Source: Pseudofabraea citricarpa
Taxonomy: Eukaryota; Ascomycota; Leotiomycetes; Helotiales; Dermateaceae
Direction of reading: 5' to 3'
DNA length: 64,000 bases
Assembly (NCBI GenBank): GCA_029641185.1
Contig: JAPWGK010000026.1
Coordinates: 434,001-498,000 of the forward strand
Part shown: piece by piece, positions 11,677 through 22,667 of the stretch
Layout of the letters: each line of letters begins with the position of its first letter
Numbering within the stretch: the first letter of the stretch is position 1
Position numbers and translations under genes: made by a program
The notes under the pieces: generated by a model
What the model was told of the DNA's origin: nothing
The model's database searches: none
Seen by the model: the letters and a program-made list of their open reading frames with translations, nothing else

Positions 11677-13555
11677 ATGAAGCTCACAATGGCATCAGAG
11701 GATTTCCAGACTGGAATCTATACACAGCTTTTCATTAACAACGAGGTACGCTAAAAGGTTTTCTGCCTGTCTTTGTCCATCTTATTGGTCTCTTTCAATT
11801 TCAATAATCAGACCAAAAAAAGCTGAAAGTTATTGGTAGTATGTGGATTGCAAGAATTCAAAAAGGTAAGATACTATACCATCACAACCGTTGTATGTTT
11901 CTACAAGTTGGTGACGCAAAAGCAGAATCTCAATCTTCAACCCGGCCACTGGAGACCTTGTTTCAGATAAAATCCCCATAGCAGGCGAGGAAGATATTGA
12001 TCTTGCAGTTGCAGCTGCAAATGAAGCTTTTAATCGAAAGGGCCCATGGCGTACTATGAGCAACGTTAGCCGCAGAGACCTACTGTTGAAATTTGCCGAT
12101 CTACTAGAACGAGATCAAGAGAAGCTGGCATTTCTTACAAGATTGACTTTAGGAGCTCCCTTTGCAGCATTTGGAAAGGCTGAGATTGCCACCGCTATTG
12201 ACAATTTTCGGTGTAAGTCCTACATATAGCTGTCCCCCAGTGACGCTTCGCAGATTGTTATCTACTGAGTTAACAAAACTCCAGATTACGCAGGCTGGAT
12301 TGATAAATATGCTGGAGAGTCGTTTCCAGCAGATGATGGATTTTACAAGATTGTGCGCTACGAACCACTGGGTGTGGTTGGTGGGTAAGTAGAGTATATT
12401 CTTTGGCATCCCCGTGAGTTTTGATTGATAAGAATTTAGGATCATCCCATGGAATAGCCCCCTTGGGTCTGTAGGCTTGAAAGCTGCACCTGCTCTTGCA
12501 ACTGGGAATGTTTTCATACTGAAGCCCAGCGAAAAGACCCCCTTAATGGCTGCCGCATTAGGTAATCTAATTAATGAAGCTGGATTTCCACCTGGCGTCT
12601 TCCAGGTTCTTACTGGAGATGGTAGTACAGGAGCTCTTCTGGCAGGTCATATGAAGGTGGCCAAGATTAGTTTTACTGGTAGCATTCCCACTGGCAAACT
12701 TGTCCAAAAACTGGCGGCGAGCAGCAATCTAAAGAGAGTTACTTTAGAACTCGGCGGGAAGAGCCCTGCTGTTGTGTTCAATGATGCGAATCTCGAAAAT
12801 GCTGTCAAGTGGTAGTGTTTCCATATTTCATATTGCAAAAACTCTAAAGCTGACGTCCTACAGGTGTGTCAACGCCATTACTGTTAATTCAGGACAGATT
12901 TGTTTTGCGTCATCACGTGTCTATGTTCAAGAAGGTATCTATGATTCCTTTCTCCGAGGTTTCCAGGAGGCCATGCAAGAAAAAACTAAAGCTCTTGGTG
13001 ACCCCGAAAATGAGGAAACCGCAATTGGTCCTGTGGTAGACAAGGCACAATTCGACCGAGTGATGGGTATAATTGATGCAGCGAAATCAGAAAAGCAAGG
13101 AACTTTACTCATGGGTGGTAAATCAGCAGGCGAGAAGGTAATTATTTTCTTTCTGTCCTTTCTTGTCTCGGTAAAAGCTCACGCTCTATTAGGGTTTCTA
13201 CATCGAACCTGCTATCTTCACCGAAACTGAACACGACGCACATATCCACAAGGAAGAGATCTTCGGTCCTGTAGTGGTTGTGAACAAGTTCCAAACTGAG
13301 GATGAGATCATCGATAAGTCTAATGACAGTAGGTATGGACTCATGGCTGGTGTGTTTACACAGGATATCAATCGTGCTCTTCGGGTAAGCTCGGCATTTG
13401 ACAGCGGTGTTGTTGGGATAAATTGCATTAGCACCATAAATATTTCTTGTCCATTTGGTGGCACAAAAGAGAGTGGAATTGGACGGGAACAAGGGGCTCA
13501 TGCGTTGAGATGCTATACTGAGCCTAAAACGGTTTTAATCAACCTCACGTATTAG
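11677..13555 (+). CDS. NAD(P)-dependent aldehyde dehydrogenase
   Basis: Seen: seven exons (11677-11745, 11840-11865, 11926-12212, 12285-12384, 12440-12811, 12864-13137, 13193-13555) give 496 aa, the standard length. Motifs are IIPWNSPL near residue 164, KPSEKTPL near 187, FTGSIPTG near 240, the general-base glutamate in ELGGKSP near 265, the nucleophile cysteine in NSGQICFASSR near 296, EEIFGPV near 397, and PFGGTKESGIGRE near 470. Exon 2 is only 26 nt; it is needed to join the N-terminal strand to the NPATG segment. The acceptor of intron 2 could alternatively lie 3 nt upstream (Arg versus Ser-Arg). Known: oxidises aldehydes to acids. Inference: second step after the neighbouring alcohol dehydrogenases. 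Two palindromes in its promoter suggest the cluster regulator controls it. Confidence 0.92.
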
Positions 13556-14171
13556 ATAGTCTTTTAGCTATGAACTGAATTTCATTTTTATCCAATGCAC
13601 TTTGCTGTTACATTAGAATTTTCAAGTCGAGTTACTTTTTGACGGTTATCCGCTAAATATTGACTATCTCTATCGAACTCTTGATCACTAACAAAGCCCT
13701 TGCTTGAATTGATGTGAGGTATTCTACGGTGCTTGTGATTGAGTTCCGTGGAACACATAATCCGGTACATAAGTTACTATCAAGGGACCTATTAAAAACT
13801 TCGCATGGGGTAGTCTAAGTGCGGGGTTGGGACGATACACAAACAAATTACTAAGCGATGCCATTACTCATGCCACAAATCTGCGCACTGGAGCAAAGGA
13901 GGCGAGATCAATGGACCTTTCTATGTCCGCAAGCTCATTTTCTTCGGCTTAGGATAATTCCGGATAATATCATCTTCGGATTCCGTAATGATCAGGAAAG
14001 CTTTGGACTTTATATCAATACGGTGGGATAATACATATACTACTCAAACAAGACAGCTGGTCTACCCTAAGTGTCCATTCTGTTAAATATTCATTCTCAG
14101 CCAAGCTATACGTCATACGCTGTGTCCAAAAGAGGTAACTTGGTCAACTACACACCAAGACAACAACTACC
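13556..14171. promoter_or_regulatory. Intergenic region upstream of AtuA-like gene
   Basis: No gene. It contains CATTACTCATG at 13862-13872, one base from the cluster palindrome and identical to the copy at 18299. Confidence 0.45.
13862..13872. promoter_or_regulatory. AP-1-like element CATTACTCATG (one mismatch)
   Basis: Identical 11-mer to 18299-18309 and followed by CC. It lies 300 bp before the AtuA-like ATG. Confidence 0.45.
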
Positions 14172-16149
14172 ATGCCAAAAACCATGCGGATTGCCTCGGC
14201 ATCTGGTTCTGTGACTGACCGTCGATATGGATTTTCTGCTCTCGCGAAAGATGAAGATGTATCATTCATAGTTGGAGATTGGATGTCAGAATATAACATG
14301 ACAACTAGAGGGGGTGCAAAGTACAATGCCAATGGAACATCAACAACTGAATTTGAAGAGAATTTCTTGGAATCGATCACACCAGCACTTCCATACCTTG
14401 CTGAAAGGGGAATTAAAGTTGCTGTCAACGCCGGTGCTAGTGACACGAAACAGTTGCATGATACACTATCGAAGATTATACAAGACAAAGGTCTGGATCT
14501 CAAGGTTGCTTGGGTTGAAGGGGATGAGGTCTCCGAAATTGTTCAGAAACGTTTGAAAGAAGGAGAAGATTTCAAAAGTTTGACTACGGGTGAGGATGGA
14601 GGCACCGAGACTGAGTGGTTCTGGTTTTGCTAATACCATCCGTTTTCTTATAGGCAAAAACATCAAAGACTGGAATTTTGAGCCTATTTATGCACAGTGC
14701 TATTTAGGATCCTGGGGAATCGTTGAGTGTTTCAGAGGAGGTGCCGATATTGTACTCTGTGGTCGTGTTGCAGATGCTTGCCCTACGATCGCTTGCGCAG
14801 CCTACACTTTCAATTGGGCCCCAGAAAACTTAAGCGAGCTTGCCCATGCTTTCGTGGCCGGACATTTCATTGAGTGCAGTACCTATGTGACTGGAGGAAA
14901 TTTTACCGGCTTCAAGAGTATTCCCGGTAAAATGCTTCGACTTGCATTCCCGGTGCTTGAGATGGAAGCCGATGGAACATTTGTGATCACGAAACAAGCC
15001 GAAGGCGATGGTATCGTCACCGTTGACACTTGCAAATCACAGCTTCTTTACGAAATACAAGGGCCATATTATTATAACTCTGATGTCGTTGCGGAGCTTA
15101 GTGGTATCAAAATTGAAGATGTTGGTGAAAATAGAGTGTGAGTAGATCAACGATTCTTTGGATTCACAAACTAATTGGCGTACAAAATATAGCCGCGTGA
15201 GCGATGTCGGTTATAGAAAACCCCCTCCTACTACGAAAGTTGGTATCACAGCGAAAGGTGGCTACCAAGCTGAGGTCCATTATTTCGGCTGTGGACTTGA
15301 CATCGAAGAGAAGGCTGCACTATTAGAGCGTCAAGTGCGTCATCACCTTGACGAGACTCGATATCACACTCTAAAATTTCGCATCAATGGTCGCTGCCCT
15401 GAGAACCCCGATAACCAAGATTCTGCAACGGTTGATTTCCGCATTTTTGCTCAGGCGAAAGACGAAGATGCTCTTTCGGCTACCAATTTTCTTCGTCCTT
15501 GCACAGACGTAATCATGGAAAGTTATCCCGGAGCCACGTTTGCTGTGGATAGCAGACAAGCATTACCAAGACCATATTATGAATACTGGGTTGCACTACT
15601 CCCTCAAAGTGCGGCAACACATATTGCACACTTACCTTTTGCTAACAAGTCTATCCCAATCCCGTCGCCAGCGGATACTGAGGACTTTCTCTATCAACAG
15701 CCTAGTTACGAGACGAAAAATGCAGTTGCACTAGAAAATTATGGTCCAACTACCACTGCACCGCTAGGATACGTTGTTCATGCTCGATCGGGAGACAAGG
15801 GCTCTGATGCTAATGTGGGCTTCTTTTCCCGGAGTCCCGATGAGTGGGACTGGCTCCGATCTCTTTTGACGGTGAAGAGGGTTCAAGAGCTTCTTGGTAA
15901 AGATTATAATGGAAAGAAAATTGAAAGATTTGAGTTGCCGAACATTCAAGGTGAGACAGAATGCATCGCATTAGTGCTTTTTGCTAATATTTCTACTCTT
16001 TAGCGGTTCACTTCCTTCTCAAAGATCATTTAGATTGCGGTGTGGCTTCTAGTTCTACGTATGATGTGTTGGGAAAGAACGTGGCTGAGTATCTTCGATG
16101 CAAACATGTGCCAATCCCAGATCAATTTTTGGAGAGAGGTCGAATTTAA
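14172..16149 (+). CDS. AtuA-like protein (DUF1446, acyclic terpene utilisation family)
   Basis: Seen: four exons (14172-14589, 14654-15137, 15193-15950, 16004-16149) give 601 aa. The N-terminal two thirds match the AtuA/DUF1446 pattern: SGSVTDRRYG, GDWMSE near 37, VNAGASDT near 87, PIYAQCYLG near 170, DIVLCGRVADACP near 190 and STYVTGGNFTGF near 235. A linker and a C-terminal AtuA-like ferredoxin-type domain follow (HARSGDKGSDANVGFF near 490). Known: the family is named after a gene in the Pseudomonas citronellol/geraniol degradation (atu) cluster; its biochemical role there is unsettled, and fungi carry many homologues without assigned function. Inference: here it likely handles a branched acyl-CoA intermediate of terpenoid or similar breakdown. 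Intron 1 (14590-14653) hides a stop-containing extension. Confidence 0.88.
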
Positions 16150-16578
16150 GTTTTAGAAGTTACCTGCAAGTCATGTTGGTTATTTCTTATATTGTTTATT
16201 AAAACCCAATTGGAAATTTGTTTGACTTGAGCTATTAGTTCTATCCATTCTTTTGATTTCTAGTGCTGTGTATAAACTAATATACATGACTTAAATTTTA
16301 CGTTATTATCGGAAGTAATGTACCTAATCAATAACCGGAGATGAATATCTTACCATAATAGACCCTGGTGGATGCCGAATTCTCAACTTTTTCTACTGAC
16401 TTTCCAAATTAAAATATTCATGATGTATTACTTACACGCTAGGAGATCAAGCCATAGATATCAAGTGGAAACTCTATATAGCAAGTATCATTCCAAAGTT
16501 TCCTATCTGAAGAATAGCTAGGCTTATATACCAGCCACTCGCATGCTTATAACCGCATAAAACCTCCATTGACATCCA
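16150..16578. other. Convergent 3' intergenic region
   Basis: AT-rich 430 bp between the stops of the AtuA-like gene and the second alcohol dehydrogenase. Nothing recognised beyond presumed polyadenylation regions. Confidence 0.4.
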
Positions 16579-17975
16579 TCAAGAAGGGAAAACAACTCCA
16601 AAACGTCCCGCTGTCTTTCCAGCATTCATCAAATCAATGATATCGTGTATGTTATCTAAACTATTGAATGTAGTCATATGTGGCTTGATGTTGTGCTTGA
16701 GACTAAATAGTATAGGTTCTCGCATGCGCTGAGGCGTTCCACTAGAAGCACCCTTGATTCGATATTTCCCTAAAAGAATATCCAGTGCGCTAAAAGATAT
16801 ATCTTTTTGCGGAATTCCAACAACCATCATGAGGCCATTTGAACTTTTCATGTCAGTAAACCTCAAGAGAAAACATGATAAAGACATACCGAAGGATTTT
16901 TGGAGCACCTGTGTACGCAGGCTGAGCAGCACTGAAAACAATAGCTGCATGTGCTCCCCCGTTGGTCTCCTTTTTCAAATTTTCCACATAATCTTGTCCG
17001 GTTAATGAGTTGTATGTCAAGTCGGCTCCAAGTTCTTTGGCATTCTCGAGCTGTGCCTCCGAGACATCAATGGCAATGACCTTGAGATTTAATGCTTTGG
17101 CATATTGGATACCTATGAAATATCAGTAAGAATTAACCTACACTTACTAATTTTGTATCAAACCTAAATGCCCAAGCCCTCCACATCCAATTACAGCAAT
17201 CCAATCCCCAGGACTAAGTTCGCATTGTGTTACTGCATGATAAGCTAACACAAATTAGTTATGAGCAGGCGAGATTTTTCTGAATATACACAAACCTGTT
17301 ACACCGGCACAAAAGAGAGGTGCTGCGCTTATCATGTCTGCATCGGCAGGTAAGACCATAGCGTTGCGATAGTCTGACAGGGAGTATTCTGCAAAATGCC
17401 CTGCTGTACTAAAGCCATGCATCTTTCCTGTACCAGCCTCGCATAATAGATTGTGGGTTTGGCAGCCTTCACAAGTATCTGAAACTTTATTAGAAGTTTT
17501 CACTTGCAGGGCTTCAGTGCTAATCAGGGTTACCGACAACATGCGTAGCTGCAACCAAGACACCCGACTTTGTCCCCGATTTGGAACCCGGTAACATTCT
17601 TTCCCATGCCAACAACCACTCCCGTGTTTTCATGCCCGATCGTAACATTATCATCATCGGTCTCAGGTGCCGAGTGTCCCCAAAAGAGCATCTACGTGCC
17701 GAGCTTGTGTTAGCCGAAACTATTTCCAAGATGACGACAATAGATAAATACCATATCAGAGTGGCAGAGGGAAGCAGATTTATTCTTGATGAGGATATCA
17801 TTGTCATTGCATTTAGGAATTGGTATTATGTTCACGGAAACTTGGCTTGTGATCTAGATTTGAAAAATTAGTCCGAGGTTTGATATTTCTATCATATTCT
17901 TGTGCTTACCTTGTTAAATTGAGCAGCTTTCATCATGCCGTCTATCGGCGCCCCTTGTGTTTCTAAAGAAGGCAT
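16579..17975 (-). CDS. Zinc-dependent alcohol dehydrogenase (AdhP-like)
   Basis: Seen: seven exons (17975-17910, 17853-17752, 17691-17538, 17478-17296, 17244-17164, 17112-16890, 16843-16579) encode 357 aa. ASLCHSDMMLFWG carries the catalytic-zinc cysteine near residue 50, GHENTGVV is near 72, and there is a structural cysteine cluster near 95-115. Rossmann glycines are in AVIGCGGLGHLG near 180; the C-terminus is DIIDLMNAGKTAGR. Length and order match propanol-preferring alcohol dehydrogenases. The N-terminus, beginning MPSLETQG, is slightly extended; an in-frame MMKAAQF start is also possible at about residue 14. It differs strongly from the alcohol dehydrogenase at 6708-7923, so this is not a recent duplicate. 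Inference: oxidation of a primary alcohol to the aldehyde taken by the neighbouring ALDH. Two palindrome copies sit about 300 bp upstream. Confidence 0.9.
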
Positions 17976-18675
17976 TTTATTATATCAAGCGACACGAAAA
18001 TCGATTTAAATGCTAGAAAATGTAAGTAGAAACAAAGCTCTGTTGAAGCATAGAATAATTGTAGACAAATAGCCGCATATATGGATAATCGATATCTAAG
18101 GGAATCACAATCATTACGACATGACACAAAGTGGGCCTTCAGTGTTTTCTACTGTTATTGATAAGCACATCCTTTAGATTCATTCGTATGCGGAGTAACA
18201 GATTCCGGGATACCACATTACAATTTCATACAAGGCAGATGATTTAGTCTGTAGCCTAAAAGGAATGCAAATGACTCATGTCACAATATTAATTATGTCA
18301 TTACTCATGTTAGTCCGTAAAATTTGTTAGCATGAATAGAAAGCGATCTAGTGAATAATCTGCCAATCAGGTCGGCTGTTGTGGCAAGCTGGTAGATTGT
18401 GTTGCTTAGAATCTTTCGTAGAGCTATAGTTGTATATTTTTGAGGTAGCACGGGGTATAGAAGAGAGTAAGAGCAGTATACCATAAGCATGGTAGTTACC
18501 AAATCAGACATAAGCCTTGTCCATGAACTTCAGCGCCATTTAGTGTGGTTTAAAACCTCAAAGTTTATTGTGTCATTTAGTACGCTATTCAATTCCGAGA
18601 AAGAAAAAGAATTCGTGGTGAGAAAGGATATTTCAAGACGGTTCCTGATGTACAATTATTGATAAAGTTAATTTT
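17976..18675. promoter_or_regulatory. Promoter region of the second alcohol dehydrogenase
   Basis: 700 bp without a gene. It contains two AP-1-like elements, at 18270-18280 and 18299-18309. Confidence 0.5.
18270..18309. promoter_or_regulatory. Two AP-1-like elements, 18 bp apart
   Basis: AATGACTCATG (18270-18280) has the canonical TGACTCA core; CATTACTCATG (18299-18309) repeats the 11-mer at 13862. Each is one base from CATGANTCATG. They lie about 295-335 bp upstream of the alcohol dehydrogenase start. Confidence 0.55.
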
Positions 18676-19726
18676 CTACTTTTGGTAGTAACTAGGCAAA
18701 GTTCCTGAGACAGGGAAATCAGTACTTCCAGCAAAATCGGCCCATTCATCCATGAGTTCTAGTGTCTCGCGGCACTTCCTTCTTATTATTTCCACCGCGT
18801 CTGAGCCTAGAGGAATACGTAGAGGCAAATTCCGAGATTGATTTTCTGGCATATTTTCTTTCCGTACTATATCCAATATTCTCTCGACCGCGAGCTCAGG
18901 ATTTCCAGGCTGTTTGCCATTCGTAGCCATATGTCTATCGGCCAGTTCTTGTTTAACAAGGTCGTAATCAGCAATATCAGAAGCTCCCAGCTTATCAACC
19001 TTCTTTTGGGCACTGAGAATGCTTGTTCGAAATTGTCCAATGACTAGTAGGTGAACGGTGATACCAAGATGGCTTATCTCTTTCTGGAGGCATTCTGCCG
19101 CGCCTGGGTTATACAGTTTTAGCTGAATGAAAAAATTTGAGGCAAAGGGATAGTTAGCATACCTTCCAACGCGAACTTGGAGCTGCTGTACGGCCCTCCT
19201 GCACCTACGCCATGCCATCCTGATATACTGCTCATGAAAATGATACTCCCTGACTTCCTTGTGCGCATATGGGGAAGAATATTTCTCGTCAATTTCAAAG
19301 CGCCAAAAACATTAGTCTCGAATTGCCTGAGGGTTTCTTCGGCGCTGGTTTGATGTTAGCATGGTCTCGGGGATGGTTAAGGAACATTAGAGAACAGTTG
19401 TTCTTGACGACTTACCTAACTTCTTCCCAAACCCCAGATGATACGTATCCAGCATTGTTAACCAGAACATCGATCCTACCGAATTTATTGATTGCTTCGG
19501 TCGTCCTTTTTCTTATGACGTCTTCCGAAGCTGTCACATCCAGTTGAAGAGCTGCAGCACCGTCTTTTCCCTCGATGTAATCAAGATCAGATAAACTGCG
19601 TGCAGTAGCTATTACTTTGTCTCCACGCGCAAGAATAGCTAGGACAAAACTTCTACCAAATCCTGTCGAGCAGCCGGTGACCAACCAAACTCTCGCTGCT
19701 TGGCTAGACATTTTGGCGATATTCAT
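18676..19726 (-). CDS. Short-chain dehydrogenase/reductase, classical SDR
   Basis: Seen: three exons (19726-19416, 19344-19163, 19103-18676) encode 306 aa; a second in-frame ATG at 19711 (MSSQAARV) is equally likely and gives 301. The cofactor loop TGCSTGFG is at residues 18-25, NNAG near 91, the catalytic serine in SSISG near 141, and Y-x3-K as PYSSSK near 155. The long C-terminus (about 120 residues past the active site) is typical of the fungal group annotated as oxidoreductases similar to 3-oxoacyl-ACP or retinol-type SDRs. Known: NAD(P)-dependent alcohol/ketone interconversion. Inference: could oxidise a cyclic alcohol such as a carveol-like substrate. Two partial palindromes lie 340-480 bp upstream. 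Confidence 0.9.
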
Positions 19727-20061
19727 TCGGATAATCGCCTATAGCTGATACGAGGGCAGATCGATATCTTTTGCCATTATTTGTCACGACGATAAAGACT
19801 AGAGGGCTCTCGTCAGTTTGAATGCCTTGCTTTGTGTGCCTCTGCCAAGCTTGCAATAGTGGCCCTTTGAATTCCAGGGCATTGCCGAGAGCTGTGGGGT
19901 AATAGCTCTTGTACTTCCGAGCGGGGTTCTCGGCCTTACACTAGATCTAGGTTGGCGGGCAAACGCCTTCCTAATACTTCCGGAAGGAGTATTCTGTCGT
20001 GGACATGACATAGGATTCGTTAGTCCGTAAATGGTTGCTTACCTAGTCTAGAATAGCTTGC

Positions 20062-20072
20062 CATGAGTCAGT
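20062..20072. promoter_or_regulatory. AP-1-like element CATGAGTCAGT
   Basis: Left nine bases match CATGANTCA exactly; the right arm is broken. About 340 bp before the SDR start. Confidence 0.4.
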
Positions 20073-20186
20073 CCTCCTTTCTGCATAAATTCGCTTATTG
20101 ACACCCCTTGTCCTTCATTTTCCCAAGGGGTATCGGCTAGCGGCTCGTGACCGAGCAAAGATTTCCCTAAAAAGTAACATGTATGG

Positions 20187-20197
20187 CATGAATCATT
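20187..20197. promoter_or_regulatory. AP-1-like element CATGAATCATT (one mismatch)
   Basis: One base from CATGANTCATG; about 460 bp before the SDR start. Confidence 0.45.
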
Positions 20198-20635
20198 CCA
20201 ACAAATCCTGATACGAAGCTTTCGGTCGTATACACGAGTCGACCGCCCCTTAAGCGCTTAAGCGAAAGTATCCTTAGGTCCTTTAGGAAGCAAATTTGGG
20301 TTCGAAAATTGGTCGCAAGCATCTTCGTTTAGCTTGTATACTTCTTATATCAAACCAATTTTCATCTTTTAGGAGCTTTCATTAATCTTTCGTAGTATTA
20401 TTTACTCCTTTAACGGCTAAAAAATACAGGCAAGTTCCCTGTGAGTACAAAAATTATATCCTTGTTTAAATATTTGATAAATACAGTTGCAATACGAGTT
20501 AACCCTCTACAATTCAGATAACATGTTAAATTTGCTAGTTGACAAAGATCAAATTTTGTATCTATAAACATAAAACTTGAAGCTCTCTAAAAGTAATAAA
20601 TGGCAAAGTCGAGACACACACATGTCCATTCAAGG

Positions 20636-21745
20636 TCATGTTTGAATGCTAGCTAGAAACTCCTCGCTGAATTTGTAGTCAGTATAACCTTTGGTTGCCT
20701 TCGGTGTATAAAATGTATCCCTATCATAAGGACTCAGATCCAATCCTGACTTGATCCTAAAAGGCAGATCCGGGGTAGAGATGAAGTATCTACCAAACAC
20801 AACGACAATAGTTTTGTTCGGATACTCTTCGTCGACAAGATGATGCGCCGAATCAGGCTTGAACCCTCCCGCAATAAGCAATGGACCATCCCAAATGTCG
20901 ATTGCGAAATCTAGCTTTTCCGGGCCTTCAACGTCCGAGCTTCCTGCTATTCTCGACTCGACCAAATGAAGGTAAGCTATATTGAAAGGTTTGATTTTTC
21001 GAATGATGTCTGAGAATTGAGCAACAGGGTCTTTCATTTTCATGCTGTTATACGTGCTCCACGGACTGAAGCGAATGGCTGTTTTATTGCTTCCAATTGC
21101 CTCACAGACAGCTTTAACAACTTCGACAGCGAATCGAGATCGATTTTCCACACTGCCACCATATGCATCCGTTCTCCTGTTGCAAGTGTCTTGACTAAAT
21201 TGGTCCACTAGATAGCCATTGGCGCCGTGGATTTCAACCCCATCAAATCCAGCCTGGATAGCGTTCTTTGCTGCTGAGACGTATTCAGCAATGGCTCTCT
21301 GAATTTGTTCGGTGCTCATGGTAAAAGGCGCTGGATGGTCCGCATCTACAGCTACGCTGCTTGAGCTAAGCATGGTGATGCCTTCTTTTTTCACAACCAA
21401 TGGATCTGCTGTCCGACCTAACGCCCAGAGCTGGCAGAATATGTAGCTCTCCTTTGCATGGACTTCAGCCGTTATCTCGCGCCATGCTTCGATTTGCTGC
21501 TGGTTGTAGATTCCTGGAGCGTTTGCATATCCTCCTTGGCCAGGTGAAATGAAAGTACCCTCCGCAATAAGTAACGTCCCTGGGACTGAGGCCCGTTGCC
21601 CATAGTAGTCTTTCATGATAGACAAAGGCACATGCTCGTCTGAAGCTCGGTAACGTGTGAGAGGACACATCGCCATGCGATGCTGTAATTTGACATTTCC
21701 AACGTTCACTGGCTCGAACAGACGTGACTGGAGGGGCGGTGACAT
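20636..21745 (-). CDS. Old Yellow Enzyme family NADH:flavin oxidoreductase
   Basis: Seen: a single exon encodes 369 aa, the normal length. It has the FMN barrel start LFEPVNVGN, PLTRYRA near residue 30, AEGTFISP near 62, and the active-site HGANGYLVDQF near 174-184 with the paired His/Asn. RTDAYGGSVENR is near 193, and VVVFGRYFISTPDLP is near 318. Known: reduces activated C=C bonds of enones and similar compounds using NAD(P)H and FMN; carvone, cyclohexenone and N-ethylmaleimide reductases belong here. The gene lacks introns, unlike most neighbours. Inference: removes the ring double bond of a cyclic enone before the Baeyer-Villiger step. A perfect palindrome lies 120 bp upstream, in the promoter shared with the MFS gene. 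Confidence 0.93.
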   Translation of the reverse strand: MSPPLQSRLFEPVNVGNVKLQHRMAMCPLTRYRASDEHVPLSIMKDYYGQRASVPGTLLIAEGTFISPGQGGYANAPGIYNQQQIEAWREITAEVHAKESYIFCQLWALGRTADPLVVKKEGITMLSSSSVAVDADHPAPFTMSTEQIQRAIAEYVSAAKNAIQAGFDGVEIHGANGYLVDQFSQDTCNRRTDAYGGSVENRSRFAVEVVKAVCEAIGSNKTAIRFSPWSTYNSMKMKDPVAQFSDIIRKIKPFNIAYLHLVESRIAGSSDVEGPEKLDFAIDIWDGPLLIAGGFKPDSAHHLVDEEYPNKTIVVVFGRYFISTPDLPFRIKSGLDLSPYDRDTFYTPKATKGYTDYKFSEEFLASIQT

Positions 21746-22667
21746 GATTGTTGCGAGATAAATCTAGATGTTGACAAATTAAATGAAAACTGGCCTCAAG
21801 TAGAATAAATGTGCGTTCTTGGTCCTTTGAACAGCTTCACTCTACTGAGATTATAAAAATGTGGCATGATTCATGCAGCAGCTTGCACATCTAGCGCGTC
21901 TATTTTCCCATTACTAAAGCCCCCATCCATTCGGAATAATGAGGTAAACCAGTCCTCTAAAACGTAATCAAAGTGGACAGAGGCAAAAATTAGGGCTTGT
22001 GATAACCTGATAAGGAGGCACCAAGTTTAGTCGCGGCAGAAGTAAGGCATAAGAATTGCCCAAGCTCGAAAAGCCTTGTATTTTTTCTCGCTTGACTTAA
22101 ACGAACTTTGACTCCACTTACACATTCTATGGATCACTTCCACCATAAATCTTAGATAGATTGAAGAGGCATCTTTCCCTTAATTGTGTTCCTAGAAATT
22201 TGGTCTGCTTCGCTCTCTGTTCCATGCTTTTCCGTCCCGGGATTGCAGTCCCGCAGGATTGTAGCGTGAACTGTATTGGGCCAATGAAGCGATAAGGTTA
22301 CAAGGCTTTAAGGTGGCGTCCAATGTGACGTTTAATACAACCAACTACATCAACTACCTCGATTAGCTTTGCGGCATACCTGACTTACTCGCTAAAAGAA
22401 AACCAAAGACCGATGAGAGACATGGCATGGCCCCCGCGCAAGAATCTTGCGGGGTTACAAGGTCTGCAGCCGAATTCGGGAACATGGAGAACGTGGGGAA
22501 ATGGGTCTTAGTTTTCCAGATCAGGAGATAAAACTAGGGGCATCTCTTAGTGCTGTTCTTAACGGATGAGAAAGGCTATTAAAGCGTTAATTCCTCGAGA
22601 TAACGCAGTCGTCAACACTTCAAACTGTCTGAAGTATTATTTTGCAGAAGAACTATTACCAATCATC
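21746..22667. promoter_or_regulatory. Divergent promoter, Old Yellow Enzyme / MFS transporter
   Basis: 922 bp without a gene. It holds an exact CATGATTCATG palindrome at 21865-21875. Confidence 0.5.
21865..21875. promoter_or_regulatory. AP-1-like palindrome CATGATTCATG (exact)
   Basis: Exact copy of the recurrent element, 120 bp upstream of the Old Yellow Enzyme ATG and about 790 bp before the MFS ATG. Confidence 0.6.

Larger units (their letters stand above)
19727..20635. promoter_or_regulatory. Intergenic region upstream of SDR (downstream of the Old Yellow Enzyme)
   Basis: 909 bp without a convincing gene. It carries CATGAGTCA (20062-20070) and CATGAATCATT (20187-20197). Confidence 0.45.
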
